Notes under the pieces: model-generated | Told to the model about the DNA's origin: nothing | What the model saw: the letters and a program-made list of their open reading frames with translations, nothing else | The model's database searches: none | In this document: piece by piece, positions 44,583 through 54,097 of the stretch | Layout of the letters: each line of letters begins with the position of its first letter | Numbering within the stretch: the stretch's first letter is position 1 | From: Mycobacterium colombiense | Lineage (GTDB): Bacteria; Actinomycetota; Actinomycetes; Mycobacteriales; Mycobacteriaceae | NCBI RefSeq assembly: GCF_001665835.1 | Contig: NZ_LZSX01000073.1 | Span: 62,001-126,000 of the forward strand | DNA length: 64,000 nt | Direction of reading: 5' to 3' | Translations under genes and position numbers: made by a program

Positions 44583-45785
44583 ATGGCAGAAACAGACGCG
44601 CGCCGCACAACCGTCCGGCTGGCAGCAGCAGTGCTGGCCAGCCTGATGGTGGCTTTCGCTGTGCTGACTTACCTTTCGTACACGGCGGCTTTCGCGTCGA
44701 TCGACACCGTCACGGTGTCGGCGCCCCGGGCCGGGCTGGTGATGGAGAAGGGCGCCAAGGTCAAATACCGGGGTATTCAGATCGGCAAGGTCGAAACCAT
44801 CGACTATTCCGGTGACCAGGCGCGGTTGACGCTGGGTATCAACAGCGACGACATGCACTTCATCCCGTCCAACGCGACGGTGCACATCGCGGGCAACACC
44901 ATCTTCGGTGCCAAGGCGGTGGAATTCGTTCCGCCGCAAGCTCCCTCGCCGACATCGCTGCGTCCGGACGCGCACGTGGCGGCCTCTTCGGTGCAGCTGG
45001 AAGTCAACACCTTGTTCCAGTCGTTGATGGACCTGTTGCACAAGATCGACCCCGTCGAACTCAACGGCACGCTGAGTGCGTTCGCGGAAGGCCTGCGCGG
45101 CCACGGCGACGACGTGGGCGGGATCCTGACCGGCCTGAATACGCTGACGCAGCAGGCGAATCCGAAGCTGCCCGCGCTGCAGGAGGACTTCCGCAAGACC
45201 GCGGTGGTGGCCAACACCTACGCCGACGCCGCGCCGGACCTGACCACCGTGATCGACAACCTGCCGACGATCAACAAGACGGTGGTGGACCAGCAGAAGA
45301 ACCTGGACAGCACGCTGTTGGCCACGATCGGCCTGTCGAACAACGCGTATGAGACGTTGGCGCCGGCCGAAGAGGATTTCATCGCCACCATCAACCGGCT
45401 GCGGGCCCCGCTCAAGGTGGCCGCCGATTATTCGCCGGAACTCGGCTGTCTGTTCGCCGGCGTCGAGCGCGGTATCAAGGAATTCGCCCCGTTGCTCGGT
45501 GTTCGCAAGGCGGGCCTTTTCACGTCGTCGAGTTTCGTGCTGGGTGCTCCTTCCTACACCTACCCGGAATCGCTGCCGATCGTGAACGCCTCGGGCGGCC
45601 CGAATTGCCGTGGCTTGCCTGACATTCCGACCAAGCAGACCGGAGGATCGTTCTTCCGTTCCCCGTTCCTGGTGACCGACAACGCGAACATCCCGTACGA
45701 GCCGTTCACCGAGCTGCAGTTCGACGCGCCCTCCACGCTGCAGTTCTTGTTCCACGGCGCCTTCGCGGAACGGGACGACTTCTGA
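44583..45785 (+). CDS. mce4A: Mce4A, sterol importer MCE protein
   Basis: A 400-aa MCE-domain protein, the same length as Mtb Mce4A. One N-terminal membrane anchor (about residues 14-38) precedes the MCE beta-barrel (VSAPRAGLVMEKGAKVKYRG to FVPPQ), then a long helical needle/coiled-coil part and a C-terminal tail. Six Mce proteins assemble a periplasm-spanning tube that carries cholesterol to YrbE4AB. Stop overlaps mce4B ATG by 1 nt. Confidence 0.95.
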   Translation: MAETDARRTTVRLAAAVLASLMVAFAVLTYLSYTAAFASIDTVTVSAPRAGLVMEKGAKVKYRGIQIGKVETIDYSGDQARLTLGINSDDMHFIPSNATVHIAGNTIFGAKAVEFVPPQAPSPTSLRPDAHVAASSVQLEVNTLFQSLMDLLHKIDPVELNGTLSAFAEGLRGHGDDVGGILTGLNTLTQQANPKLPALQEDFRKTAVVANTYADAAPDLTTVIDNLPTINKTVVDQQKNLDSTLLATIGLSNNAYETLAPAEEDFIATINRLRAPLKVAADYSPELGCLFAGVERGIKEFAPLLGVRKAGLFTSSSFVLGAPSYTYPESLPIVNASGGPNCRGLPDIPTKQTGGSFFRSPFLVTDNANIPYEPFTELQFDAPSTLQFLFHGAFAERDDF

Positions 45786-46837
45786 TGGCCGGCTCGGGAA
45801 TGCCGTCGCACCGCGAGATGATCATCAAGGTCAGCATCTTCGCGGTGGCCATGGTGCTGGTGTCCGCGGGGCTGGTGGTGGTCTTCGGCGACTTCCGCTT
45901 CGGCCCCGAAAGCACTTACCACGCAACATTTACCAACGTGTCTCGGCTGAAGTCCGGCCAGAAGGTGCGCATCGCCGGGGTGCCGGTCGGCGCGGTGTCG
46001 GGCATCAAGCTCAACCCCGACAACACCATCGACGTGAAGTTCGGGGTCGACAAGCGCTACACGCTCTATTCGTCCACGCGCGCGGTGATCCGCTACGAAA
46101 ACCTGGTCGGCGATCGATTTTTAGAGATCACGTCGGGTCCTGGGGAGCTGCGGAAGCTGCCGGCCGGCGCGACGATCAACAGCGAACACACCCAGCCCGC
46201 ACTGGATCTCGACGCGCTGCTGGGCGGACTGCGACCGGTGCTCAAAGGTCTTGACGCCGACAAGGTCAACACCATCAGCAGCGCGGTCATCCAATTGCTG
46301 CAGGGCCAGGGCGGGGCTCTGTCGAATGTGCTGGCGGACACCAGCGCGTTCTCCTCGGCGCTGGGCCAGCGCGACCAGCTCATCGGCGACGTGATCAACA
46401 ACCTAAACACGGTGCTGACGACCGTGGACCAACGCAGCGCGCAATTCTCGACCAGCGTTGATCAACTGCAACAACTGATCACCGGGCTGGCCGAGCACAA
46501 GGACGACATCGCCGGTGCCATTCCACCGTTGGCGTCGACGACGACGGATCTGACTCAGCTGCTGAAGAATTCGCGCCGCCCGCTGCAGGGCATCCTGGAG
46601 AACACCCGCCCGCTGGCCACCGAACTGGACGACCGCAAGGCCGAGGTGAACAACGACGTCGAGCAGCTGGGCGAGGACTACCTGCGGCTGTCCGCCCTCG
46701 GCGCCTACGGGTCGTTCTTCAACATCTACTTCTGCTCCGTGACGATCAAGATCAACGGCCCGGCCGGCAGCGACATCCTGCTGCCGCTCGGTGGCCAGGT
46801 GGATCCCAGCAAGGGGAGGTGCGCTTTTGCCAAGTAA
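45785..46837 (+). CDS. mce4B: Mce4B, sterol importer MCE protein
   Basis: A 350-aa MCE protein. Membrane anchor at residues 11-33 (MIIKVSIFAVAMVLVSAGLVVVF), MCE domain (FTNVSRLKSGQKVRIAGVPVG to SGPGELRKL), then a helical region rich in heptads. ATG 45785 overlaps the mce4A stop. Its end overlaps mce4C by 11 nt. Confidence 0.95.
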   Translation: MAGSGMPSHREMIIKVSIFAVAMVLVSAGLVVVFGDFRFGPESTYHATFTNVSRLKSGQKVRIAGVPVGAVSGIKLNPDNTIDVKFGVDKRYTLYSSTRAVIRYENLVGDRFLEITSGPGELRKLPAGATINSEHTQPALDLDALLGGLRPVLKGLDADKVNTISSAVIQLLQGQGGALSNVLADTSAFSSALGQRDQLIGDVINNLNTVLTTVDQRSAQFSTSVDQLQQLITGLAEHKDDIAGAIPPLASTTTDLTQLLKNSRRPLQGILENTRPLATELDDRKAEVNNDVEQLGEDYLRLSALGAYGSFFNIYFCSVTIKINGPAGSDILLPLGGQVDPSKGRCAFAK

Positions 46838-47891
46838 CTCAAGGCGTGAGCGCGATCCACTGCGCACCGGCATCTTCGGCGTGGTGCTGGTGGTGTGTGT
46901 CGTGCTCATTGCGTTCGGTTACTCCGGATTACCGTTCTGGCCACAGGGCAAGATCTACGACGCCTATTTCACCGACGCCGGTGGCATCAATCCCGGCAAC
47001 GCCGTTTATGTTTCGGGTTTCAAGGTCGGCAAGGTGACCTCGGTGGGCCTGGCCGGTGACAGCGCCAAGATCAGCTTCAGCGTCGACCGCCATGTCGCGG
47101 TCGGCGACCAGTCGCTGGCCGCGATCCGCACCGACACCATCCTCGGTGAGCGATCCATCTCGGTCACCCCGGCCGGCGGCGGCAAGGCGACCGCCATCCC
47201 GCTCAGCCGCACGACGACGCCGTACACGCTTGCCGGCGCGCTCGAGGATCTGGGTCAGAACGCCAACAACCTGGACAAGCCGCAGTTCGAGAAGGCGCTG
47301 AACGTGCTGACCGACACGCTGCACGACGCCAACCCGCAGTTGCGCGGTGCGCTGGACGGCGTGACGTCGCTGTCGCGCACGCTGGACCGCCGCGATGAGG
47401 CTCTGCAAAGCCTGCTGGCACACGCGAAGTCGGTCACCGGCGTGTTGTCGCAGCGCGCCGACCAGGTCAACAAACTGGTCGATGACGGCAACGAGTTGTT
47501 CGCCGCGCTCGACGAACGGCGCAGCGCCTTGAGTCAGCTGATCTCGGGGATCCAGGACCTTTCCACGCAGATTTCCGGTTTCGTCGCCGATAACCGCAAG
47601 GAATTCGGTCCGGCGCTGAACAAGCTCAACGACGTGCTGTCCAACCTCAACGAGCGCCGCGACTACATCACCGAGGCCCTCAAGCGGCTGCCCACCTACG
47701 CCACCGAGCTGGGTGAGGTCGTCGGTTCGGGTCCCGGATTCAACGTCAACGTCTACGGCGTGATCCCGGCGCCGTTGCTTGCCACCATGTTCGACTTCTT
47801 CTATCAGCCCGGCAAGATGCCTGCCAGCCTCGCCGACTACCTGCGTGGCCTGATTCAGGAACGCTGGATCATCAGGCCGAAGTCGCCATGA
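46827..47891 (+). CDS. mce4C: Mce4C, sterol importer MCE protein
   Basis: A 354-aa MCE protein. The start is TTG 46827 with AAGGGGAGG (46811-46819) 7 nt before it and 11 nt inside the mce4B end; the frame reaches 46791 but that would have no ribosome site. RDPLRTGIFGVVLVVCVVLIAFG is the anchor, then FTDAGGINPGNAVYVSGFKVG opens the MCE domain. Overlaps mce4D by 4 nt. Confidence 0.93.
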   Translation: MPSNSRRERDPLRTGIFGVVLVVCVVLIAFGYSGLPFWPQGKIYDAYFTDAGGINPGNAVYVSGFKVGKVTSVGLAGDSAKISFSVDRHVAVGDQSLAAIRTDTILGERSISVTPAGGGKATAIPLSRTTTPYTLAGALEDLGQNANNLDKPQFEKALNVLTDTLHDANPQLRGALDGVTSLSRTLDRRDEALQSLLAHAKSVTGVLSQRADQVNKLVDDGNELFAALDERRSALSQLISGIQDLSTQISGFVADNRKEFGPALNKLNDVLSNLNERRDYITEALKRLPTYATELGEVVGSGPGFNVNVYGVIPAPLLATMFDFFYQPGKMPASLADYLRGLIQERWIIRPKSP

Positions 47892-49330
47892 CGCAGCGGA
47901 TCCTCGGCAGCAGGGGGCTGCGCTACGCCACTATCATCGCGCTCGTCGCGGTGCTGGTGGGCGGCGTGTATGTGCTTTCGTCGCAAGCGAATAACCGCAA
48001 GATCGTCGGCTACTTCGCTTCCGCGGTCGGCCTGTACCCCGGTGATCAGGTGCGCATTCTGGGTGTCCCGGTCGGCACCATCGACACGATCGACCCGCGG
48101 CCTTCCGACGTCAAGATCACCATGTCGGTGAGCAAGGACGTGAAGATCCCTAAGGACGCAAAGGCGATCATCATGTCGCCAAACCTGGTGGCGGCCCGGT
48201 TCATTCAGCTGACGCCGGCGTACACCAGCGGTCCGGGGATGGCCGACGGCGCCAGCATCGGGCCGGGGCGCACCGCGGTCCCAGTGGAATGGGACGAAGT
48301 CAAGGAGTCGCTGACCCAGCTGGCCGTACAGCTCGGTCCCACGGCCGGATCGATGCAGGGCCCCTTGGGTGCGGCGATCAACCAGGCCGCCGACACCTTC
48401 GACGGCAAGGGCCAGTCCTTCCACAACGCGTTGCGTGAGCTCTCGCAAGCCGCTGGACGGCTGGGGGATTCGCGCGGCGACATCTTCGGCACGGTGAAAA
48501 ACCTGCAGGTGCTGGTCAACGCGCTGTCGTCCAGCAACGAGCAGATCGTCCAGTTCGCCGGCAACGTCGCCTCGGTGTCGCAGGTGCTGGCCGACAGTTC
48601 GCGTCACCTCGACACCACGCTGGGGACCCTCAACAAGGCGTTGTCGGACATCCGGGGTTTCCTGCACGAGAACAACTCGACGATCGTCGATACGGTCAAC
48701 AACCTCAACGATTTCGCGAAGACGCTCAGCGACCAGAGCGACAACATCGAGCAGGTGCTGCACGTCGCGGGCCCGGGTATCGCCAACTTCTACAACATCT
48801 ATGACCCCGCACAGGGCACGCTCAACGGTCTGTTGTCGATACCGGAATTCGCCAACCCCGTGCAGTTCATCTGCGGTGGATCCTTCGAGACCGCGGCCGG
48901 GCCCCGGGCGCCCGACTACTTCAAGCGCGCCGAACTCTGCCGTGAGCGGTTGGGACCGGTGCTGCGCCGGCTCACCGCGAACTACCCGCCGCTGATGTTC
49001 CACCCGCTCAACACGATTACGGCGTATAAGGGCCAGATCATCTACGACACCCCGGAGACGCAGGCCAAGTCGGCGACCCCGGTGCCGCAACTGACCTGGG
49101 TCCCTGCCAAGGGTGCCCAGACGCCGCCCGCCGCGCAGAACCCGGCGGATCTGCAGGCCCTGCTGGTCCCGACGGCCCCGCAGGCCGCTCCCGGGCCTGG
49201 CCAGCCGGCACCGGCGGGCGCCGCTCCCGCGCCCGGCCCCGCTCCCGGAAGCGCGTTCGGTCCGCTGCCGGGTCCGGCTCCGGGCCAGGCGCCCAGCGGG
49301 CCGGCGGCCGACTTGGGCGGTGGCGGATGA
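47888..49330 (+). CDS. mce4D: Mce4D, sterol importer MCE protein with Pro/Ala/Gly tail
   Basis: A 480-aa MCE protein; Mtb Mce4D is about 451, and the difference lies in the tail. The anchor is ATIIALVAVLVGGVYVLSSQ, then the MCE domain and helical part. From about residue 400 the tail is low-complexity (PAAQNPADLQALLVPTAPQAAPGPG onward, here in parts), rich in Pro, Ala and Gly. Overlaps mce4E by 4 nt. Confidence 0.94.
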   Translation: MTQRILGSRGLRYATIIALVAVLVGGVYVLSSQANNRKIVGYFASAVGLYPGDQVRILGVPVGTIDTIDPRPSDVKITMSVSKDVKIPKDAKAIIMSPNLVAARFIQLTPAYTSGPGMADGASIGPGRTAVPVEWDEVKESLTQLAVQLGPTAGSMQGPLGAAINQAADTFDGKGQSFHNALRELSQAAGRLGDSRGDIFGTVKNLQVLVNALSSSNEQIVQFAGNVASVSQVLADSSRHLDTTLGTLNKALSDIRGFLHENNSTIVDTVNNLNDFAKTLSDQSDNIEQVLHVAGPGIANFYNIYDPAQGTLNGLLSIPEFANPVQFICGGSFETAAGPRAPDYFKRAELCRERLGPVLRRLTANYPPLMFHPLNTITAYKGQIIYDTPETQAKSATPVPQLTWVPAKGAQTPPAAQNPADLQALLVPTAPQAAPGPGQPAPAGAAPAPGPAPGSAFGPLPGPAPGQAPSGPAADLGGGG

Positions 49331-50481
49331 ACCGAATGTGGTTGCGCGCCGGCGGATTGGCGACGGGCAGCATGCTGCTGGCCGGCTGCCAGTTCAGCGG
49401 GCTGAACTCGTTGGTGATGCCCGGCACCGCCGGTCACGGCAGCGGTGCCTACTCGATCACCGTGGAACTGCCCGACGTGGCGACCCTGCCGCAGAACTCT
49501 CCGGTCATGGTCGACGACGTCACCGTCGGCAGTGTCGCCGGCATCTCGGCCGAACAGCGGGCCGACGGATCATTCTATGCGGCAGTGAAATTGGCGCTCG
49601 ACAAGAACGTGGTGCTGCCCGCCAACTCGACCGCGACGGTCGCCCAGACGTCGCTGCTCGGTTCGATGCACATCGACCTGGCCCGCCCGAAGGACAAGCC
49701 GGCCGTCGGCAAGCTGAAGGACGGGTCGAAGATCTCGGAGGCCAACACCGGCCGCTATCCCACCACCGAAGAGGTGCTCTCGGCGCTCGGCGTGGTGGTG
49801 AACAAGGGCAATGTCGGTGCCCTGGAAGAGATCACCGACGAGACCTACCGGGCGGTCGCGGGGCGTCAGGACCAGTTCGTCGACCTGATCCCCAGGCTCG
49901 CGGAGCTGACCTCGGGACTGAACCGTCAGGTCAACGACATCATCGATGCCGTCGACGGACTGAACCGATTCTCGGCGACCCTGGCGCATGACAAGGACAA
50001 CCTGGGCCGGGCGCTGGACACGCTGCCCGAGGCGATTCGCGTGCTCAACAAGAACCGCGGCCACATCGTCGAGGCCTTCAGCGCGCTGCACAAACTGGCG
50101 AATGTCACCTCGAACATCCTGGCAAAAACCAAGGTGGACTTCGCCGCCGACATGAAGGACCTGTATTCGGTCGTCAAGGCGCTGAACGACAACCGGAGGA
50201 ACTTCGTCACCTCGCTACAGCTGTTGCTGACGTTCCCGTTCCCCAACTTCGGTATCAAGCAGGCCGTGCGCGGCGACTACCTCAACGTGTTCACCACCTT
50301 CGACCTCACCCTGCGGCGCCTTGGTGAAACGTTCTTCACCACCGCGTATTTCGACCCGAACATGGCCCACATGAACGAGATCCTCAACCCGCCCGACTTC
50401 TTGACCGGCGAGATGGCCAACCTGTCCGGACAGGCGGCCGATCCGTTCAAGATCCCGCCCGGCACGGCTTCAGGACAGTAG
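49327..50481 (+). CDS. mce4E: Mce4E/LprN, MCE lipoprotein
   Basis: A 384-aa MCE protein that is a lipoprotein: the lipobox LLAGC places the acylated residue at Cys21 after a short signal peptide (GGLATGSMLLAG). The MCE domain follows (VELPDVATLPQNSPVMVDDVTVG). The lipidated Mce subunit caps or anchors the Mce4 tube on the cell-membrane side. ATG 49327 overlaps mce4D; mce4F follows after 13 bp. Confidence 0.94.
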   Translation: MNRMWLRAGGLATGSMLLAGCQFSGLNSLVMPGTAGHGSGAYSITVELPDVATLPQNSPVMVDDVTVGSVAGISAEQRADGSFYAAVKLALDKNVVLPANSTATVAQTSLLGSMHIDLARPKDKPAVGKLKDGSKISEANTGRYPTTEEVLSALGVVVNKGNVGALEEITDETYRAVAGRQDQFVDLIPRLAELTSGLNRQVNDIIDAVDGLNRFSATLAHDKDNLGRALDTLPEAIRVLNKNRGHIVEAFSALHKLANVTSNILAKTKVDFAADMKDLYSVVKALNDNRRNFVTSLQLLLTFPFPNFGIKQAVRGDYLNVFTTFDLTLRRLGETFFTTAYFDPNMAHMNEILNPPDFLTGEMANLSGQAADPFKIPPGTASGQ

Positions 50482-50494
50482 GGGGCGGGCCCAG

Positions 50495-52222
50495 ATGCAC
50501 GACAGACTGACCAAGATCCAGCTGGCGATCTTCGCCGTGATCACGGTTATCACCCTGACCGTGATGGCGATCTTCTATCTGCGGCTGCCCGCGACGTTCG
50601 GTATCGGAACCTACGGTGTGAGTGCCGATTTCGTTGCCGGTGGCGGGCTGTACAAGAACGCCAACGTCACGTATCGCGGCGTCGCCGTCGGCCGCGTCGA
50701 GTCGGTGGGCCTGAGCCCCAACGGTGTCATCGCCGACATGCGGCTGAACAGCGGCACCGCCATCCCGTCGAACGTCACCGCCACCGTCAAGAGCGTGTCG
50801 GCGGTCGGCGAGCAATACATCGACCTGGTGCCGCCGAGCTCGCCGGCATCGACGAAGTTGAGCAATGGATCCCGCATCCAGCGGCAGAACACCCGGATCG
50901 GCCAGGACGTCGCCGACCTGTTGAAGCGCTCGGAAACCTTGGTCAACAGCCTTGGCGACACCCGGCTGCGCGAGCTGCTGCACGAGACGTTCATCGCGGC
51001 AAACGGTTCCGGCCCGGAGATGGCCCGGCTCTACGAGTCCGCCCGGCTGCTGGTGGACGAGGCCAACACCAACTATCCGCAAGTCTCGCAATTGATCGAT
51101 CAGGCGGGCCCCTTCCTGCAGGCCCAGATTCGCGCCGGCGGCGACATCAAGTCGCTGTCCGACGGGCTGGCGCGGTTCACCAGCGAAGTGCGTCAGGCCG
51201 ACCCCCAGCTTCGCGACACGCTGGCGACGGCCCCGGGCGCCACCGACGAGGCCAGCACCGCGTTCTCCGGTATCCGCCCCTCGTTCCCGGCCCTGGCCGC
51301 CAGCCTGGCCAACCTCGGCCGGGTCGGCGTGATCTACCACAAGTCGATCGAGCAGCTGCTGGTCGTCTTGCCGGCGCTGTTCGCGGCCATCACCACCGCC
51401 GCGGGCGGCGGGCCGCAGGATGAAGGCGCCAAGCTGGACTTCAAGCTCGACCTCAACGACCCGCCGCCATGCGCCGTCGGCTTCCTGCCACCGCCGTTGA
51501 TGCGGACCCCGGCCGACGAGACGGTGCGCGAACTGCCGAAGGACATGTACTGCAAGACCGCGCAGAACGATCCGAGCACCGTGCGCGGCGCGCGCAACTA
51601 CCCGTGCCAGGAGTTCCCCGGAAAGCGCGCCCCGACGGTCCAGCTGTGTCGCGATCCCAAGGGTTACGTGCCGGTCGGCCGCAACCCGTGGCGCGGCCCG
51701 CCGGTGCCGTATGACACCCCGGTCACCAATGGGTTGAACACATTGCCGCCCAACAAGTTTCCGTATATTCCGCCGGGCGCCGAGCCGGATCCGGGTACCC
51801 CCATCGTCGGGCCGCCGCCCCCGGGCGTGGTGCCGGGGCCGGGGCCGTTGCCGAACAAGCAGCCGGCCTTCGACCCGCCGCCGCCCAACGACAACGGGCC
51901 ACCACCGCCGTTCACGTCGTGGCAGCCGCCCGGGATACCCCCGGTGCCGCCTCAGCTCCCGTATCCGAAGTGGCTGCCCCCGCCGGCACCGCCGGAGGGC
52001 ATCAACCCGCCGCCGGCGGGCCCGGGTCCGGAGAAGCCGTGGGGTCCGCCTCCCGGAGGGCAGCCGCAGGCCAGCGGACCGCCGGCATATGCGACCTACG
52101 ACCAGAAGACCGGCGCGTTTGTCGATCCGGCCGGTGGCACTGGTATCTTCGCGGCCGGCGCTACCGGTACCTCCGGCGCCGAGAACTGGGTGGACCTCAT
52201 GCTTGATCCAAGGCCGATGTAA
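50495..52222 (+). CDS. mce4F: Mce4F, sterol importer MCE protein with long proline-rich tail
   Basis: A 575-aa MCE protein. The anchor is LAIFAVITVITLTVMAIFYL, followed by the MCE domain (DFVAGGGLYKNANVTYRGVAVG). The last ~170 residues (about 400-545) are extremely proline-rich (PPPPGVVPGPGPLP, PPPPNDNGPPPPFTSW), ending in a short ordered piece (GAENWVDLMLDPRPM). The tail probably extends into the outer envelope. Stop overlaps the next gene by 1 nt. Confidence 0.94.
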   Translation: MHDRLTKIQLAIFAVITVITLTVMAIFYLRLPATFGIGTYGVSADFVAGGGLYKNANVTYRGVAVGRVESVGLSPNGVIADMRLNSGTAIPSNVTATVKSVSAVGEQYIDLVPPSSPASTKLSNGSRIQRQNTRIGQDVADLLKRSETLVNSLGDTRLRELLHETFIAANGSGPEMARLYESARLLVDEANTNYPQVSQLIDQAGPFLQAQIRAGGDIKSLSDGLARFTSEVRQADPQLRDTLATAPGATDEASTAFSGIRPSFPALAASLANLGRVGVIYHKSIEQLLVVLPALFAAITTAAGGGPQDEGAKLDFKLDLNDPPPCAVGFLPPPLMRTPADETVRELPKDMYCKTAQNDPSTVRGARNYPCQEFPGKRAPTVQLCRDPKGYVPVGRNPWRGPPVPYDTPVTNGLNTLPPNKFPYIPPGAEPDPGTPIVGPPPPGVVPGPGPLPNKQPAFDPPPPNDNGPPPPFTSWQPPGIPPVPPQLPYPKWLPPPAPPEGINPPPAGPGPEKPWGPPPGGQPQASGPPAYATYDQKTGAFVDPAGGTGIFAAGATGTSGAENWVDLMLDPRPM

Positions 52223-52929
52223 TGGACCCTGCCGTGGCAGACGAACCAAAGACCACGCCGCGGGTTCGTCGACGAGCTTCGCGTGCGGCGGGCCCGGCCA
52301 AGGGTGACCCGGCCCGGGACGTCACGATCCAGGCCGAGGCGCCGGCCGCGCCCAAGCCGTCGACGAAACCCGGCAAGGCCTTCAAGTCCATCAAGCCGCC
52401 GCCACGACGGCAGCCGCACCGCGCCCTGGTCGCGTGGATTTCGTTCGCCGCGGCACTGTTGGCGGTCGGGGCGCTGGCCGGTTGTGTGGCAGCGCTGCTC
52501 GTTCAGCAGCGTCACGCCACCGCGGCGCAGGGGCGCGATCAGCGTTTCGTCGACACCGCCACGCAGACGGTGGTCAACATGTTCAGCTACAAGCAGGACA
52601 ACATCGACGAGAGCGTGAACCGCTTCGTCAACGGCACCAGCGGCCCGCTGCGTGGCATGCTGGGCGCCAACAACAACGTCGAGAACCTCAAGGGCCTGTT
52701 CCGCTCCACCAACGCGACGTCGGAGGCCGTCATCAACGGCGCCGCGCTGGAAGGTATTGACGCCGTTAGCGATAACGCGTCGGTGCTGGTCTCGGTGCGC
52801 GTCACCGTCGCCGACATCGACGGGGTCAACAAGCCGTCCATGCCGTATCGCTTGCGCGTCATCGTGCACGAAGACGACGCCGGGAAGATGACCGGCTACG
52901 ACCTGAAATATCCAGACGGGGGTAATTGA
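52222..52929 (+). CDS. Mce4-associated membrane protein (Rv3493c-like, Mam4A)
   Basis: A 235-aa Mce-associated protein. A basic, proline-rich cytoplasmic N-terminus (about 65 residues) is followed by one membrane helix (ISFAAALLAVGALAGCVAALL) and an NTF2-like extracytoplasmic domain (DTATQTVVNMFSYKQDNIDESVNRF). Mce-associated proteins help stabilise or assemble the Mce complex. ATG 52222 overlaps mce4F; its TGA overlaps the next ATG. Confidence 0.9.
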   Translation: MDPAVADEPKTTPRVRRRASRAAGPAKGDPARDVTIQAEAPAAPKPSTKPGKAFKSIKPPPRRQPHRALVAWISFAAALLAVGALAGCVAALLVQQRHATAAQGRDQRFVDTATQTVVNMFSYKQDNIDESVNRFVNGTSGPLRGMLGANNNVENLKGLFRSTNATSEAVINGAALEGIDAVSDNASVLVSVRVTVADIDGVNKPSMPYRLRVIVHEDDAGKMTGYDLKYPDGGN

Positions 52930-53420
52930 TGCGATGGCGGCGTTGGCTGCTGGTCGTCGCGGGTTACCTCGTTGCCGTGGCGTTCGTCGCGTTGTCCGCG
53001 GTGGCCGGCTGGATGTACTGGGACCGGGTGCAGACCCGCGGCGAGCAGGCGGCGCGTGCGGTGCTGCCCGGGTTGGCGGCTAAGGAAATCCCCGAGGTCT
53101 TCGCGTACGACTACCAAACCGTCGAGCGCAGCCTGTCGGCGGCGTATCCGTTGTTGACCCCCGACTACCGCGCCGAGTTCCAGAAGAGCGCCAACAACCA
53201 GATCATCCCCGAGGCCAAGAAGCGCGAAGTGGTCGTGCAGGCCAATGTCGTTGGCGTGGGGGTGATGTCGGCCAAGCGGGAATCGGCGTCGGTGATGGTC
53301 TTCATGAACCGGACCGTGACGGACAAGTCACGCCAGCCGCTGTATGACGGCAGCCGGTTGCGGGTCGACTTCAAGAAGGTCGGCAAGCAGTGGCTGATCG
53401 CCTACATCACGCCGATCTAA
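52929..53420 (+). CDS. Mce4-associated membrane protein (Rv3492c-like, Mam4B)
   Basis: A 163-aa protein with one N-terminal helix (WLLVVAGYLVAVAFVALSAVAGW) and an NTF2-like domain (EIPEVFAYDYQTVERSLSAAYPLLTPD, in parts; KKVGKQWLIAYITPI). ATG 52929 (TGATG overlap). Last gene of the mce4 operon, convergent with the Rv3491-like gene. Confidence 0.9.
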   Translation: MRWRRWLLVVAGYLVAVAFVALSAVAGWMYWDRVQTRGEQAARAVLPGLAAKEIPEVFAYDYQTVERSLSAAYPLLTPDYRAEFQKSANNQIIPEAKKREVVVQANVVGVGVMSAKRESASVMVFMNRTVTDKSRQPLYDGSRLRVDFKKVGKQWLIAYITPI

Positions 53421-53434
53421 CCTCGCCGGTTGAC

Positions 53435-54013
53435 TCAGTAGCACATCGCAATGCCGTTGCAGTACAACGGGTAACGGTTGATCGGGCTGGGTGGCGGACC
53501 GATCATCGCCAGCGAGAACGGTTCCTTCTTCATCCCCGGCTGCATCCCGCACACGGCGCCGTGCAGCGTGGTGTGGGTGCCGCTCATCGTCTCGTCGCTG
53601 AACGCGAAGGTTTCGGTGGAGGGCGCGCTGCCACCGCCCGGGCATGCCACACCGTCGGCCTTGTCGACCTTGAAGGTCCACAGCATGCTGGACATCCGGG
53701 CCCGGCCGCTGAAGTTCTGCTGCTTGTCCGCGGCGCTGATCTGCTCGGGCGTCGAACTGACGATGTTCAGCGCGCAGTTCATCGCGAACACGATCGGGTC
53801 GTTGTAGTCGTTCATGTTCCGGGTGCCCGAGGGCTGATCGCAGAGCGCGGAGATGGTCCAGGTCACCCCGGACACGCCCGCTTCGTTGAAGTTGTAGGTG
53901 CCGTCGGCCGGTGGTCCGAGCGCCTTGGCCGGTTCACCGGACTGCAGCGCGATTCCCACCGCGACGGCGGTGACGATGCCGGCACCCGCGGCCATGCCGT
54001 GACGGAGCTTCAT
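53435..54013 (-). CDS. Secreted conserved protein (Rv3491-like)
   Basis: A 192-aa protein from ATG 54013. Signal peptide MKLRHGMAAGAGIVTAVAVG then cleavage probably near AKA-LGPP. Mature part has five cysteines (ALCDQ, NCALN, ACPGG, AVCGM, YCNG, MC), likely disulfides, and the strand-rich pattern GTYNFNEAGVSGVTWTISAL. No catalytic motif. It matches Mtb Rv3491 in position between mce4 and otsA. Function unknown. Confidence 0.82.
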   Translation of the reverse strand: MKLRHGMAAGAGIVTAVAVGIALQSGEPAKALGPPADGTYNFNEAGVSGVTWTISALCDQPSGTRNMNDYNDPIVFAMNCALNIVSSTPEQISAADKQQNFSGRARMSSMLWTFKVDKADGVACPGGGSAPSTETFAFSDETMSGTHTTLHGAVCGMQPGMKKEPFSLAMIGPPPSPINRYPLYCNGIAMCY

Positions 54014-54097
54014 CTGATACCCCTCCCTCGCGTGCGACGCTGAACCTGAGTATCACAGCGTTCGGACGTCAACACCATGGGGCCTTGCCCATGCGGG

